Shown piece by piece: positions 24,072 through 36,567 of a DNA stretch of 64,000 bases. A model generated the notes under the pieces. It worked only from the letters and a program-made list of their open reading frames with translations. It did no database searches and was not told the DNA's origin. The stretch covers positions 104,816,001 to 104,880,000 of the forward strand of contig CM032230.1 of assembly GCA_019009955.1 (NCBI GenBank). The letters run 5' to 3'. Positions within the stretch are counted from its first letter, which is position 1, and each line of letters begins with the position of its first letter. The translations under genes and the position numbers were made by a program. Source of the DNA: Riptortus pedestris. Taxonomy: Eukaryota > Arthropoda > Insecta > Hemiptera > Alydidae.

Positions 24072-27000
24072 TCAAACTCTTCCGAATTTTCTCTCATCGA
24101 TTGTATGTTTGGGCTTCCTTGTGTTGTCCCTAAAACATGGTATACAATATTATGATTATTTTACAAAAGAATCACGCTCTGTTATATTTAAATAAGGAGT
24201 GTATGTTGATTTAACGAATTTTTAAATAATTCCTAACAGCCATACCTTAAGTTGGATGCATTACAGCAAAACGTGGTGTGTCCCTGTCGGCAGCATTGTA
24301 AATGATGTGCACAGCAAAACCCTGACATGGGATCGCAGCACTTAAATCCTTCTCCACAATGTCTACCCATTCCACAATATCCTGAAAAATATCCAATTTC
24401 TTAGCATTTTTAATTGATATTATTAAAATAGTCATTGAATATACTGGCGTTAACAAATAATACCAACTCCATGGTCCTGAATCTTCTGACGAAAATCGAA
24501 TATGGAAGTTCTAATTGACTTAAGTGAAAACAAAAGTCTTATAATACGTCCTTATATAATAAGGAACATCGATTTCATCATAAATATATTTGAAGGTAAG
24601 GTCCTTGGATGAGGAAGACCTAGAAAATCCTATTGTGAGGGTATCAAACATCTTATGGATTTCGGTGAGTATTACAAGGTGTAGCGTTTAGTACATTATT
24701 GTATGACATATATCTTTAGATCCCTAATTAATAGAAAGATTCTTCTTCTTAATGATCCTAAATATGGATATATCAATACTTTTTATATGCAGATTTTTTG
24801 TAGACTCCTTACTAATGAGGATTTTAGTTGTCTAGTTGGCTTGTCCTTTACTGGTAATGCACCCCTGACACGAATATCAGCTACGATGCCCTTTAATTCC
24901 AAAACAGAAGAAACATTAGTGTGACATCCGGAGAATCCAATAGACATTTCCAGCAAATTATGGATAGCCAAATTCCAGGCTACCTACGTTTATAAAAGTA
25001 TTCGATGTCTCAATTAATGTAAACAACTCGGATCAATTAACTATATCCGATGCTATAAAATGCACTATAAAATACATCTGTATGAAGACGAAAAGAGAGT
25101 GGTTACTTATAAACACAAAAGTATGTGAAATAAAGCACTCAACTCGAGAATGGTCGTAGAGAAGCCAGAGTTCAAGAATAATAGTACTGGCACGCATACA
25201 CGGCCATTCTTGGATAACCACACCAAATCTATGACTAGGACAAAAAAAGCAATAGGACGTTAAAAATAAACCACATATTTACAAACTGCAGAAGACCAAC
25301 AGCAAACAAACGTCACGAACTACAAGAACTATTACGCGACAAAAGCCCTCACAATAGCAACTTTTTTAAATATTTAATAATAATAAATATATTTAATGAA
25401 ATGCAAATGATCCAATAAAATTCTACTAGAAAATAACTATTTACTGGAGTATTATTTTTAATTAGGGGTTCAGGTTAGCCATGCGAGGTAAAGTGCTTAC
25501 TCACATGGTAAACCTAGAGTGGTGAGTTCGATTCCCGCATGGACAAAAGAATTTATTCAGTGGCGGAATTCATTAAATAAAATCCTTAGTCCCACCCTGG
25601 CTAGAAAAGGGTGATAAACTGTACATAACCCATCCCAATTAGCCTTAGTCGCACAAAAGTGGACATTAATAAATAATTGAATTTAATTTTTAATTTGGGG
25701 GATGGGTATTTATTTTTATTTCAAAACTAATTGTCTATATGTTACAAGTATGCTTGGTTTCAACTAACCTTGCCTACATCTAATACTGGCTACGACCTGA
25801 GTGTTGAACTTTGTTGATTCACACCAATTAAATAAGATAAATAAATTATAAATAAATGATGACTAATTAAATCAATAATGATAAATGAATTGCGGTTATT
25901 GTTTTGAAAAATCCAATTTATTACCAACTCTGTTATGCCTATTTATGTACTCTTTAAGTTCTAGATCCTTGGGCTTTTGTTGGTAAGCTTAGTGGTTTAA
26001 GCGTAAATGTAAATTTTACCTTTCCTGGTAAACCAAGAATCGTGGCTCCTCTCCATTCGTCGTAAAAGGGAATAACGCGGGCCAAGGAAGGCATAAATTG
26101 AAATTTAGATGTTGTTTTCTTAATAGTCGCACTTCCTACCACTTCATTATGCATATTCTGACAGTAAACTTAGAGAAATAAAATCAAATACCCTAAACTG
26201 GAATTCAAGTAATATTCACTCTAGAAGAGAAGAAATTGTACTTACATTCTATTTTTGCCCCATATCATTAAAATATTTATATCTACCCAACTATTTTTCT
26301 GGCCCCTTTTTTAAAGAAATCTATCCATCAAATTTAACTTTTCATACATTATATATTCATGTCCATATTGCTCGGACTATCTGCTTGAGAGGGTTTGTGT
26401 TGGAGCTTGTGTGTTCGTTGGCCCAATCAACATTTCAAAATGGCATTTAATTACCACATTGCCTGAAAAAAAGAAGCCTAAGACCCTTTGTATTACCTCC
26501 AACGAAACCGCTGGAGCAGATGGCCGCCAAAATATAACCGTGACTCATTTTCAGAGCTGTGGTTTCAGAAGTGGAATATTTTAAATTGAGCGTAATTTTC
26601 TTAGAATGCTCAGTTTTATTTATCTGTTTTGTATTCACAGTTGTTATTAAAATATTATAACAATTGTCTTTATTTTTCTAAATCAATTAAGGTTTCGTTG
26701 AATGCTCTAAGCGTCAAATGATATGCAGATTTAATCAATGAATATCAGAAAACGCTTTGCCTTTAAATTCTCAAAATGTTTAGGGCTCATTTTTGCAGAT
26801 TTCTCATAAGGGGAATCAGCTATTGTGGATGTACTCTTGACGCGATTTTCGAAAAATTTCTTCAAATGTCAAATGTCCTACCTAGGGGATGACAGGAAAT
26901 GAGGTACTCGTACGTTCAAAATTGTATGAATTTGTATCTACTATGTATATTTATATATTTGACTGTTAACGCTCTAGAGGCTCTGTCAACAATTTGTGTT

Positions 27001-27625
27001 TTTTATCATTACCATACTTGACATTTAAACGATTTATGCAGAACTAAAGATCAAGTTTGTTAATTGAGGAAGGGGGGGGGGTCGAGCATTTATTTGGTTT
27101 TCTTCCTTCAGGAAACCTCCAGTCTTAAACATTTTATATTAATAATAAGCTGTTATATCATCAACCACTTTAGTCGAAGTTTAAATACCAAATATTTGTG
27201 ATAAGTAAGTTTTTCTTTTCTTTCTTTTTTTCCTTTTTCTTTGTTGTATATAATTTTATTGTATAAATATTTTATGTTATTATAGTTTTTAAAAAAAAAA
27301 AAATGTTATGTATCAAGCACACGTTATGTACTAATTATTGTACGGGACGTGTGGCTAATAAACTCCCTTCCTGTAGGGTTACTTCAGGAAGGAAATAACT
27401 AAAAAAAAAAAAAAAAAAAGTAATCTGTAGTCGATAGTTAAGCGTTTCACTCACAATTACGTTACTGGCTGAAATCTGACCTCGGCTCATGGTGAGGGGG
27501 GGGGGGGTTAGAAATAGGGGGACTTTGAAATGTTATAGAGCCAACCTTGTTAAACTATTGATGGCCTACAATTATAGTTATATAAAGTTTTTTAGCAGAT
27601 TTCCCTTAAGGGTTCTTTTTATATA

Positions 27626-27683
<58 letters not shown>

Positions 27684-28609
27684 CTGTTAACGCTCTAGCG
27701 GTCGAAATTTTTGTTTGATCGTTACGAAATTCGATATTTAACCTATTTATGTAAAAAGACAGATCAAGTTCGTTAATGGCTGTAGTCGACTAGATGAAGG
27801 GGGGGTTTAAAGGGGGTGATTTTCGAAAATTCAAAATATCTCCGTTATTATGCATTGGATCGAAAAATTGTATAGAACCAATCTTATTGCAAATTAAATT
27901 TACTATAAATATTGTTATATACATTTATTCTTTATCTTGAATATTAACCGAGATATTTGCATTTTTATGAAGTCTGTGGTCGGGTATAGTTCGGATTAGG
28001 TCGGCCATTTCCATCATTCCTCGGCTCTGGTGAGAGGCTTCTTCTAACCTTACCTGTCGTTTCTAACCTTACCTTACCTTCGTTACTTTGTGAGATTTAT
28101 GCAAATACGTTCTGTTCACCCCCCCCCCTTCTTTAGTTCTTGGACTACTAAAATTTGAGTTATTAAAATATAAATTATTCTTACAATTCAGAAGCCGTTT
28201 CAGTTGGGAATTTATTTTAATTAACTGAAAGATTTCTCATTACTGTTTGTATTTAATCACGATGGTATTGTGTTACCAATATGGAGATTTCTCTATTGTA
28301 AAACTTCAGATGGGAAATCTGCTTAGTTTACGCAGCCCCTGCGTGACGGACTTTTCGAAACTGAGCAAGTGAAATGAGTTCTGTAATATTTCGTACCATC
28401 TCTTTGGAAATCTGCTTAGTTTACGTAGCCCATGCGTGACTGGTTTTTTTATTAATTATATTACTAACATTTAGGATATACTTTAAGATTATGCCTAAAA
28501 TATATTTTAATATTTTACGTTTTAACTATGTTTACTTACCTTCTAGAGCTGCATTTGAAGTTGTATACAGAGATGCAACAGTTGATAAAATAAGCAACGC
28601 TCCGACCAT
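24072..28609 (-). CDS. Secreted granulin-like Cys-ladder peptide gene 6, three exons
   Basis: Exons (minus): 28609-28540, 24381-24246, 24129-24072; 264 nt, 87 residues. The leader (MVGALLILSTVASLYTTS, then NAALE) ends GAAG|GTAAGT in phase 1. Exon 2, after atttttcag, codes C-x5-C-x5-CC-x6-CC-x5-CC-x7-CC. The donor TTAAG|GTATGG is in phase 2 and a 116-bp intron leads to exon 3, a basic Cys-free tail (RDNTRKPKHT...). Without that splice the protein would end six codons later with one extra Cys. Intron 1 is 4.2 kb, bloated by a SINE (25464-25680) and Helentron-like copies (26794-28355). Linking this leader to this ladder is an inference from order and phase. Confidence 0.68.
24597..24690 (+). pseudogene. 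Possible retrotransposon ORF2 scrap
   Basis: The plus frame GRPRKSYCEGIKHLMDFGEY resembles the GRPR(K/L)SW(L/Y) stretch near the C-terminus of some non-LTR polyproteins. It is short and closed by stops on both sides. Confidence 0.25.
25464..25680 (+). mobile_element. tRNA-derived SINE, near-intact copy
   Basis: The head has an A-box-like GGTTAGCCATGCG and a good B box (GAGTTCGATTCCCG). The body contains CTTAGTCCCACCCTGGCTAG, and the 3' end is GTGGACATTAATAAATAA. It lies in intron 1 of gene 6. Confidence 0.65.
26794..27095 (+). mobile_element. Helentron-like element, left half
   Basis: It begins GCAGATTTCTCATAAGGGGAATCAGCTATTG and loses family similarity after a G-run at about 27067-27080, where a retrotransposon 3' end follows. 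Confidence 0.5.
27130..27420 (+). mobile_element. Non-LTR retrotransposon 3' UTR with poly(A)
   Basis: It ends AATAAACTCCCTTCCTGTAGGGTTACTTCAGGAAGGAAATAACT and A19. The same arrangement (AATAAA, CCCT..TAGGGTTACT, GAGGAAATAA) ends the insertion at 41540-41985, so both belong to one LINE family. Confidence 0.5.
27590..28355 (+). mobile_element. Helentron-like element, full-length copy, plus adjacent solo 3' end
   Basis: It starts AGCAGATTTCCCTTAAGGG, has (AT)n at about 27629-27680 and ends GCAGCCCCTGCGTGACGGACTTTT. Only 45 bp later (28400-28447) a second 3' end stands alone. It lies in intron 1 of gene 6. Confidence 0.65.
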
Positions 28610-28652
28610 TTTGTTTTGATTTAATGCTCCTCCTTATTCCTACTTCATATGT

Positions 28653-28659
28653 ATTTATA
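28653..28659 (-). promoter_or_regulatory. TATA box of Cys-peptide gene 6
   Basis: TATAAAT (within TATATAAATAC) on the minus strand lies 44 nt upstream of the ATG at 28609. Confidence 0.5.
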
Positions 28660-29421
28660 TACAGAATGCCACTAATCTTTTGGATAATACTACTAAATTA
28701 TATAATTTATTTGTTTAAATACCGAGTATTCAATAGTAATTTAAATTCATTTTAAAATGTTGAGATGTACAACTGAGGCGTTTTTATTTTGCCCCCTTCT
28801 TATTTTATGATTGCCTGTATCACTTTATGTTCATCATATTAGTTTTGTACTAGTGTGGCTTTAATTAGAGTTTATTGGATGTTAAAATATGCCACCTGTG
28901 CTGTTGCACACGATATTTCAGCGAAGTTAGCGAACAATCAATTAGTTGCTTTTACACAGAAATATTGAGGTTGATATTCACATTGTTGGCTTTATACTTA
29001 GGAAAATATTAAGTTTTGGATGTTTGAGGCATTGAGAATAGTTTAAACAGTGATTTATCATTCTGCTGGGTGTAGAGAAACTTGATGAATGAGAAAGGCA
29101 TATTTTCCACCACAAAATGTGCTATTATGTCAGAGTGAAAAGTCTGAGTTGGTTGATTCCAATTTTAATTGATCAACATTTATTGTGTTTTGTTATGAGT
29201 TTGACGTTCTGTGTGTTTTATGTTCTCTGAACGAATACTCTTCAGTAATAAGTGTTTTTGTTGGAGGAAAATAACCCTTGGCTTTTCATCCAGCTTGTGT
29301 AAAATGATTTATAGAGGTCCAATATGACTTACTCTCTGTGGCATGAACTATGAAATAAAGTCTTTTCACATAAATGACAGAGGACATTTTATTATTTTCT
29401 TTTTATTTATAAAGTTGGCAT

Positions 29422-29564
29422 TCATGATGGTGGATCGACGCAGCAAAATGGTTTCCCGTATGTACCATTTCTGCAGCAGAAGCGTGAGTTCGGGCAGCAG
29501 GATTTCTCATCGCAGCAATGGTAGCCTTTTCTGCACCAATTACCTTCGCCACAATATTCATCAT
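29422..29564 (-). CDS. Granulin-like Cys-ladder exon 7, no leader exon found
   Basis: After the acceptor catggaacag the exon reads DEYC then C-x5-C-x5-CC-x4-CC-x5-CC-x9-CC and VDPPS-TGA. It enters in phase 1 like every sister ladder exon, and AATAAA lies about 20 nt after the stop. The motifs GYHCC and CCPNSRFCC make it a textbook family member. I find no leader exon between 29565 and 32129, which is largely repeat (29738-31056 and 31260-31738). Either the leader was lost, or this is a terminal exon spliced to an upstream leader such as 45321-45243. Confidence 0.7.
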
Positions 29565-29695
29565 CTGTTCCATGAAATATTTTTGTTAAAAAATAGGACA
29601 ATGTCTAATTATTTTGTTTATTGTATATTTAAATTTTAAATTCATATACATATATAAATCTGTCTTAAAAATGATCTTGGAAATTCCAATTGGCT

Positions 29696-29737
<42 letters not shown>

Positions 29738-29738
<1 letters not shown>

Positions 29739-31053
29739 AGCTCAGATACCCGGCTTCGCTCGGGAATTCATTTGAGGCTGAATGGTGATGGTATATTTTT
29801 AGCAAGGTTTTACTTTGCACAATATTTTGACATTTACCCGTTCCAGTGTTTAGGCTTAATACCCGTTGTTGGCATTTGTTAAAAATAAAATTATTTTTTT
29901 ATGTAAGACTTCACTGTCCTGCATATTGTCATATTTCCCGTCTCCTGTGCATTATGTATAGATTTGAATTATTAAGGAGAAAATATTGACATACATTTGA
30001 ATTAATTTTTTTCAGGTGAGGTACCTGGTAGTTCATATTGAAAAGAATTGTTGACAAAATTTCCCTAAATAACAAAATAAACAACTTTTGTTATGTGCAT
30101 ATATGCCGAACCCCAATAGGAAATCATTATTATTAATTTCAGGCCTCCCTTATAACCCCCACTCCTGCCCGTCCCTAGAAATGTTATTATGGCTTATTAT
30201 AAGGAATACACATACTGAGTGTTTTATTTAGTTCGGTTGAGTCTTTTGTGCGAAATAAAATTGTGGACTCCCGCTATAGTTTTTAGCGTATAACTCATTT
30301 ATACTTAAGTATACGTCAAAAGTGTGTTTAACAAATGTTACTTTAAATTACAAAATAAACAACTTTTGTTATGTGCATATTTGCTGTAAAAGCAATAGAA
30401 AACGAAATATCGCGATTTTTAATTTCTGGCTTCCCTTATAATCCCTACTCCGGCCCGTCCCTAGAAATGTTGGTATGGCTTGTTATAATGAAAGCGTTAG
30501 TGCTAATTCACATACAGAGTTTGGTTTAGTTCGGTTGAGTCTTTTGTGCCAAATAAAATTGTGGACTCCCACTATAGTTTTTAGCGTATAACTCATTTAT
30601 ACTTCCGTATATGGCAAAAGTATATATTACATAAGTTACTGTAAATAACGAAATAAACAACTTTTGTTATGGGCAAATTTGCCCATAATAAGGAAGGCCT
30701 GAAATTAATAATAGTGGTATTTCGTTTCCTATTGCATTTTCGGCAAATATGCACATAACAAAAGTTGTTTATTTTGTTATTTAGAGAAACTTTTTTATAT
30801 ACACTATTGTCGTATACCGAAGTATAAAGGCGTTATACGCTAAAAATTATAGCGGGAGTCAACAATTTGGAGGACAGTGAAGACTTACATAAAAAATTAA
30901 TTTTATTATTAACAAATGCCAACAACGGGTATTAACCCTAAACACTAGGACGGGTAAATGTCAAAATATTGTGCAAAGTAAAGCCTTGCCAAAAAAATAC
31001 CATCACCATTCAGCCTCAAACAAATTCCCGGGCGAAGCCGGGTATCTGAGCTA

Positions 31054-31056
<3 letters not shown>
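29738..31056. repeat. Composite inverted repeat bounded by (AT)n
   Basis: AGCTCAGATACCCGGCTTCG at the left and its complement CGAAGCCGGGTATCTGAGCT at the right are each abutted by long (AT)n tracts (29698-29737, 31056-31108). Between them, ~290-bp units (AAACAACTTTTGTTATGTGC through TTTTAGCGTATAACTC) are present twice in direct orientation, then inverted. No ORF. Confidence 0.6.
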
Positions 31057-31112
<56 letters not shown>

Positions 31113-31259
31113 CACACACATTTACAGATATATTATGCGTGGTCTACCTTTGCAACTGTGTGAGTAAACGCTCCACCAAAGTTGACCCAAGACTAGACTA
31201 ACTTGAAGGTCCATTAGGCAGAGGATTCGTCAACTAAGTACCTTTCCTACTTGCAAAAG

Positions 31260-31738
31260 TTCAATGAAAACAATATACGATATTTAGGCTGCAAATAAAG
31301 TGCTTCACAATATAAAGCTTATTGTTAATATGAGACTAGTAGAAGTGGGGGTTTATTGAAATACGAAAAATAATAATTGCAAATATCTCGGTTAATATTA
31401 AAGATAGTGAAAAAAATGTACATAACAGCATTTATAGAACATTACATTTGCAATAAGATTGGTTCTATACACTTTTTCGGTCCGACACATAATAACGGAG
31501 ATATTAAGAATTTTCGAAATTCCACCCGTTCAGATATGGAGTTTGGTAACGATCAAATCAAAATTGCGATCGCTAGAGCGTTAACAGAAAAATATCTACA
31601 AACACAGTTTTGAGCAGGACCTCATTTTTGTCGTCGTCTGGGTAGAATCGATGGACATTTTTAGGAAATTTTTCGAGATATTTTGCTTCATAAGTACGAC
31701 CTCAATAATTGATTTCCCGTAGGGGAAATCTTCTTAAA
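31260..31738 (-). mobile_element. Helentron-like element, truncated copy
   Basis: Core segments (ACTTTTTCGGTCCGACACATAATAACGG and the GAGTTTGGTAACGATCAAA region) and the end GGGGAAATCTTCTT are present. The hairpin end is missing. Confidence 0.5.
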
Positions 31739-32129
31739 ATTGGAAAAAAAGTATAAAAACGCATGTAATATAAGAATTCTTAGTTTATCCCCCGCCCCTT
31801 GTGCATGTGAAACGTACATTATACGCCACCATCGTCCTTCACTAACACCAGCGTTCATCAATAACTGTCAATTTAGATACTTTTTAATGACAGTTATGCT
31901 TCAATTAATTACCTATTATAAAATTTAAAAAGAACATTTAATCCATATTATTAACCTGTGAAAAAGTGGAGGGGAAAAAGTAATGGAACCGGTAAATCCC
32001 AATACTTGTGTAAGGTGAAGCTTGAAAGTAAACTGCGTTTTGCTGATATATTTTTGAGACATGAGCTTATAATAAAGAAATATATTTTTTCTCCAAATGT
32101 TCTTTTTTACAAGACTAATATTTTTCATG

Positions 32130-32263
32130 TCAGCGTGGACGTATGCAGCATTTCCATTCACCATTAATAGTACAGCAGCTTCTGCCCTTGATGCAACATA
32201 GATCAGTACCACAGCAATGAAAACCTCTCCCACAGAACATCAGATTTCCACAGTAATCAAAAT
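32130..32263 (-). CDS. Granulin-like Cys-ladder exon 8, no leader exon found
   Basis: After the acceptor atttggcag the exon reads FDYC then C-x5-C-x5-CC-x4-CC-x5-CC-x7-CC, IRPR and TGA, entering in phase 1. Key motifs are GRGFHCC and a basic ladder middle. No signal-peptide exon is recognisable between 32264 and 34172, an interval that includes an ~0.8-kb inverted-repeat element. A weak leader-like stretch near 32350-32402 (TATAAAAG upstream, TTAG|GTGAAG donor) has an in-frame stop and no hydrophobic core. Confidence 0.68.
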
Positions 32264-32885
32264 CTGCCAAATAGTTAACGGAAAGAATAATTAAAAAAAT
32301 GGTTTTCTATGGCGATAGGCTTGCTTCAGTGGTGTCAGTTGTGTCTTCACCTAACAACTCTGGAGCAAGTCGTTATAGTTTAATGGAATTCCATCTCCAT
32401 TCTATGGAGTTATAATATTGTTCCAATTGGCTTTTTTTGTCCCTTTTATACTTTAAACTATAAAGTATCATGTATTAAATTGGCTCTGTTATCAACAAAT
32501 GATACTGTCTGGTTATAAATGCTTCATTTAAATTTTATAAATTACGTTTAGAAAAGGGATTACTTATTCTTATCGCATTAAATGAAAGTAATTGATGGAG
32601 ACGTCCAGAGCATTTAGAGTAGCCTTAAATAGAGCAAAAAATACATTGTACAATGAAAAGGAGATCAAGACTCCTATTATTTTTCACGTGGAATCAAAAG
32701 GTGTTTTCATGTCAAAGTGACAACAACTTCTGCCTCAGTGTACTTCAATTTTAGTTCAGAGAAAAACTTTCGTGTAAATTGTTAACACTTATAATTGGCC
32801 CTAATCACATTAGGTAAATTCAGTTTAAATACAGTTTATATTTAATATATTTTTCTTTTATGATTTTGTCAATGCTAACAAGGAG

Positions 32886-33687
32886 AGTGCGCGGTCTTCC
32901 CCCCTCCACCGATTTGAATGAAAATGTTTTAGTGTTTAGTACCTAACGAAAAAACAATTCTGTTTAAGCGAGAGAACGCACTTGTCATGCGTTCGTCTAA
33001 AAAAAAAATGTTAAAGTTTGCCTGAAAGTCTTGAGTTGTTCACAAGACTCATATTTTAAATAGCACTCCTGGCTCAGTTGATAGTGCTTTCTTTTTGTAA
33101 CCGGAAATCTCAAGATGGAATCTCGCCGGGAGGTGCTATTTTTTCTGGATTTTTTTTTTCATTTTTTGCTTCTAGGGCGTTTATTTAGTATTAATAAATA
33201 AATAAACAGTTTTTTTTAATTATTGGCATTTAATTTTTAGCGTGTTCCATATATTTAAAGAAAATTCGAATGCTTTCTGTCAAAAATGTAATTGGTATAA
33301 GGAAATATTTAATATTATACAAGAAATATATTATTAATTGAGTACATAAGTATATAACAATTATCAATAATAACGCAGATATTGTAATAATATTTTTAAA
33401 CGGTTTAATTTAACTTTATCCGTTTATTTTTTATTATTTTATTTTACAATTAATAAAAATATTTAAAATATTCTAGCTCTAGACATAAAAATTGTCTTTA
33501 ACAGTTTTATACGTTAGAACCATATTTTCATTGTGGCCTTGGATCAATGACGTATTTTTCTATGACCATGCTTTCTTAGACGAACGCGTGAGAAATGCGT
33601 TTTCTCTCTATATAACAGAATCGGTATTTTATTAGGTACTAAACACTAAAAAATGTTCTTTGAAAAATGGGGGGATGGCTGAGCACT
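32886..33687. mobile_element. ~0.8-kb element with long terminal inverted repeats
   Basis: The ends AGTGC-x-C...CCCCCC and their complement flank ~100-bp inverted repeats. The best block is TTTAGTGTTTAGTACCTAA at 32928-32946 against its complement near 33636-33654, and GCGTTCGTCTAA also recurs. There is no transposase ORF inside, so it is non-autonomous. A tRNA-like segment lies in the middle. It sits in the stretch upstream of ladder exon 8. Confidence 0.6.
33061..33138 (+). other. tRNA-like relic (Thr-type anticodon arm)
   Basis: TAGCACT pairs with GGTGCTA to form an acceptor. GGCTCAGTTGATAG resembles a D arm, TTTTTGTAACC carries a TGT anticodon, and GATGGAATCTC replaces the T loop. Several stem mismatches make a working tRNA unlikely. 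It lies inside the inverted-repeat element at 32886-33687. Confidence 0.35.
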
Positions 33688-34172
33688 GATTACAGTAATT
33701 TCATTTATAACAGAGAATAACAGCTTTATGAATATTTATCCTTCATTCTGAGAAAATTTTCCATACACTGGTATTAAATTAGTAACCAACCCCTCCTTAT
33801 TTATCAAGACTCGGATCAAATGTTTACTGAACAAACAAATATTATGCAACATTAAACCAATATTTTGTTAGGGAGGGATTAGACACTTTCTGGCTGATAT
33901 CAGCACTTTAAGTAAGCTCAATAGCAATCAGATTATTCAAAACATTATCTATATTTGAAAATAAAAAAAATTCTGTTTGTCAAATTAATCGAATATAATA
34001 TGCCAGTGAATGATTAAAAAGCCTCATTACCTCTATATGTTTTTGTACAAAGGGATTAAGTAAAACATTCTTTATTTTGTCGCAGTTCGACTTATCTTAC
34101 TTTATTAAGTTTTTTTTTTTTGTACAATTATCAACAATAATATGAGCAATGTCCTTCCTTTATAGTAGCAAA

Positions 34173-34536
34173 CTACAATAGATGATTGGTCCTTGGTACA
34201 AATACTGGACAGCAGTACATAAAGCCATACCTAGGGCAGCAGGTGTGTGCAAAAGGACAGCATTGGTATACCGAACAACAATGGTAACCACTCGTGCAAT
34301 AGTTTCCATAACCGCAGGCATCAACTGAACACAAAAACGTGCTTGTCAACTAATTTATTTTGGTAACTGTGAAATGGGTGTTTTTGATTGAAGAAATAGT
34401 TATTAAACAGAATATAATTATTGGTGGCGTCAAGCTACTTATTATAATTTTATTTAATCTTCTTTCTCTGAAATACTTAGAACTGTTGAAGTAGAAGAGC
34501 AAAACAAACTATGATCGAAACAAATACTCTATTCAT
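34173..34536 (-). CDS. Granulin-like Cys-ladder gene 9 with damaged or unusual leader exon
   Basis: The ladder exon is 34324-34173: after tttgtgttcag it reads DAC then C-x5-C-x5-CC-x4-CC-x5-CC-x7-CC and a 12-residue tail to TAG. Just 150 bp upstream an ATG at 34536 opens a clear signal peptide (MNRVFVSIIVCFALLL). The frame meets TAA after QQF, and no GT donor gives the family's phase 1; the nearest GT after the leader follows the stop. The leader therefore looks broken at its donor, or uses a site I cannot recognise. The ladder itself is intact. It may be a recent pseudogene or a ladder served by another leader. Confidence 0.55.
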
Positions 34537-35391
34537 ACTTCTGCTAACAACAATTCCATATAAATGAATAAATAACGATACATAATATAATTATTGAATA
34601 CCAATTATTGTATGATACTTGTGGCCAATTTTAAGAAAGCGTAAAACTGAAAAAGTAACCTGCATCAGTACTCATAAAATCACCTACTAAATTTAGTTTT
34701 TCTCTTTGTGGCAGCCCTGCCAGAAGGCCCACTATGACGTGTACTCTAATACAATTTTTCCTGGTGACTGATTACTCTTGATGGAGCCCCGAGGGTTGTG
34801 TCAAACATGTAAAGCATTAATATGCCGTCATGTGAGTGCAGTTAGAATTTGTGGCCACTATCAAGTAGTACAATGTTTAATCTTTTGTAAGGAGTGGCAA
34901 GGTTAGCTCGTTACCAACTGTTCATCTAATACAAGTGAGGTATGTAAAAGAGTTCAATAAACAACATAACTGTAAACATCTTCGTTTCTTTGCATTGAGT
35001 CTAAAAGTAATATAGGATAATTTATAGTTCCTTTCTTCTATAAATAATAAAAGTTCTATAACTAAGTTCTACGTATAAATATTTAGATGTTTAAAATTAA
35101 AACGAGTGGTATTTCCTTCTTCCTACCTTGTATTCCTCCCTAATCAATTCTTTTGGTTATCAAAATTCGATCTACATATTACGAAAATAAATGTTTAAAT
35201 TCCGAGTTTCAAAGATAATTGGTCAGTCTCTTCAACAACCGAACTAGCACTTTTTTTCAGGTTGAGTAAGAAGGTCACACTTGCATAATAACAATTTATT
35301 GAAGCGACAGAGCAGTTAGGTATAAGCTATTTTATTCAACCTGGAATTAACTCACTTCCATCAGTCAGAATACCAACTTAAATTAACGTGT

Positions 35392-35950
35392 TTTAGGTCC
35401 CTTAAGGGAAATCAGCTATTGAGGTCGTACTCATGACGCGAGTTTTGAAAAATTTCTTCAAATGCCCATCGATCCTAATTTGATGACAAAAATGAGGTTC
35501 ATCAAAATTATATACATATATTTGTCTATTAACGCTCTAGCGATCGAAAGTTTTTTTTGATCGTTACCAAACTTCATATTTAAGCGTTTTATGTAAAAAG
35601 AAAGATCAAGTTCGTTAATGGCTGAAATCGAACCAGTGGGAGGGTGGTTTAGAAGGGGGATATTTGGAAAATCGAAATATCGCCGTTATTATGCGTCGGA
35701 TCGAAAAATTGTAAAGAATGAATCTTATTGAAAATTATATTTACTATAAATACTATTCTATACGTTTATTCTGTATCTTGAATATTAACAGAGATATTTG
35801 CATTTGTATTCTGCGTATGGTCGGCAGGAGTCGGCTATGATCCGACATTCCGCCGAGAGCTCTGGCGGCCGTTTCCGTAACTATTCGTCCATCGTGTATA
35901 GGTTTAGAGGTTTCTTACTACTACAGTTGTTATTAGGCAGATTTCTCAAA
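35392..35950 (+). mobile_element. Helentron-like element lacking its hairpin end
   Basis: It starts CCCTTAAGGGAAATCAGCTATTGAGG and follows the family core to TTATTAGGCAGATTTCTC, stopping before the 3' hairpin. Confidence 0.6.
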
Positions 35951-36567
35951 ATAAAATAAAAATATTCGCCATTATTTGAAGAAGATTGAATGGGAACCAA
36001 CCCCCCTTTTGAATGACCGAAAGTTGAATATTTGGTTGTAACTTAAATCACTGGTTTGTGCATTCGCTGTCTTTTATGGAATGAGTTTATTGATAAATGT
36101 TAATCTGAATAAAGCAAGGAAAAACGTCGACAAATTTTAGACTTTTCTAGACTGTGATATAAATTAAAGATAATTTAATTAAAAGGGCTAACTTTCCGTT
36201 AAATAAAATTGCAATTTACTGTTGCATGAATAATTCCCTTCCAACATTTAATAATAACACCACTTTAAGCCTAATATATTCAAAATGTCACATATACAGA
36301 TATATTAACAACTCAATTGTGTGCATTAATAAACGATTTTCAAACTATTTTGAATAATTAGAGTCACTGTTTTGTATACTTCAGTGCTTCCATGTCATTG
36401 GAGTTTGGGTTAATTTAATTGCTCCAAATTTTAATATTCAGTGAGCTAATTGAGAAGAATAGATTAAATTCAGCGCATTTTATTCCAATACACTATTTAT
36501 TTTAATTTTCGCATCGATTTAGAAATCTGCAAGATTATAGAAGAACACCAAAATGTATGAGAGGAAC

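Noticed and set aside
31925..32233. 102-codon minus ORF beginning with a signal-peptide-like stretch
   Set aside because: It overlaps ladder exon 8 in another frame, and the ten-cysteine frame with its splice acceptor explains the sequence better. The apparent start is not ATG.
32350..32455. Leader exon for ladder 8
   Set aside because: TATAAAAG and a phase-compatible donor are present, but the frame has an in-frame stop and lacks a hydrophobic stretch.
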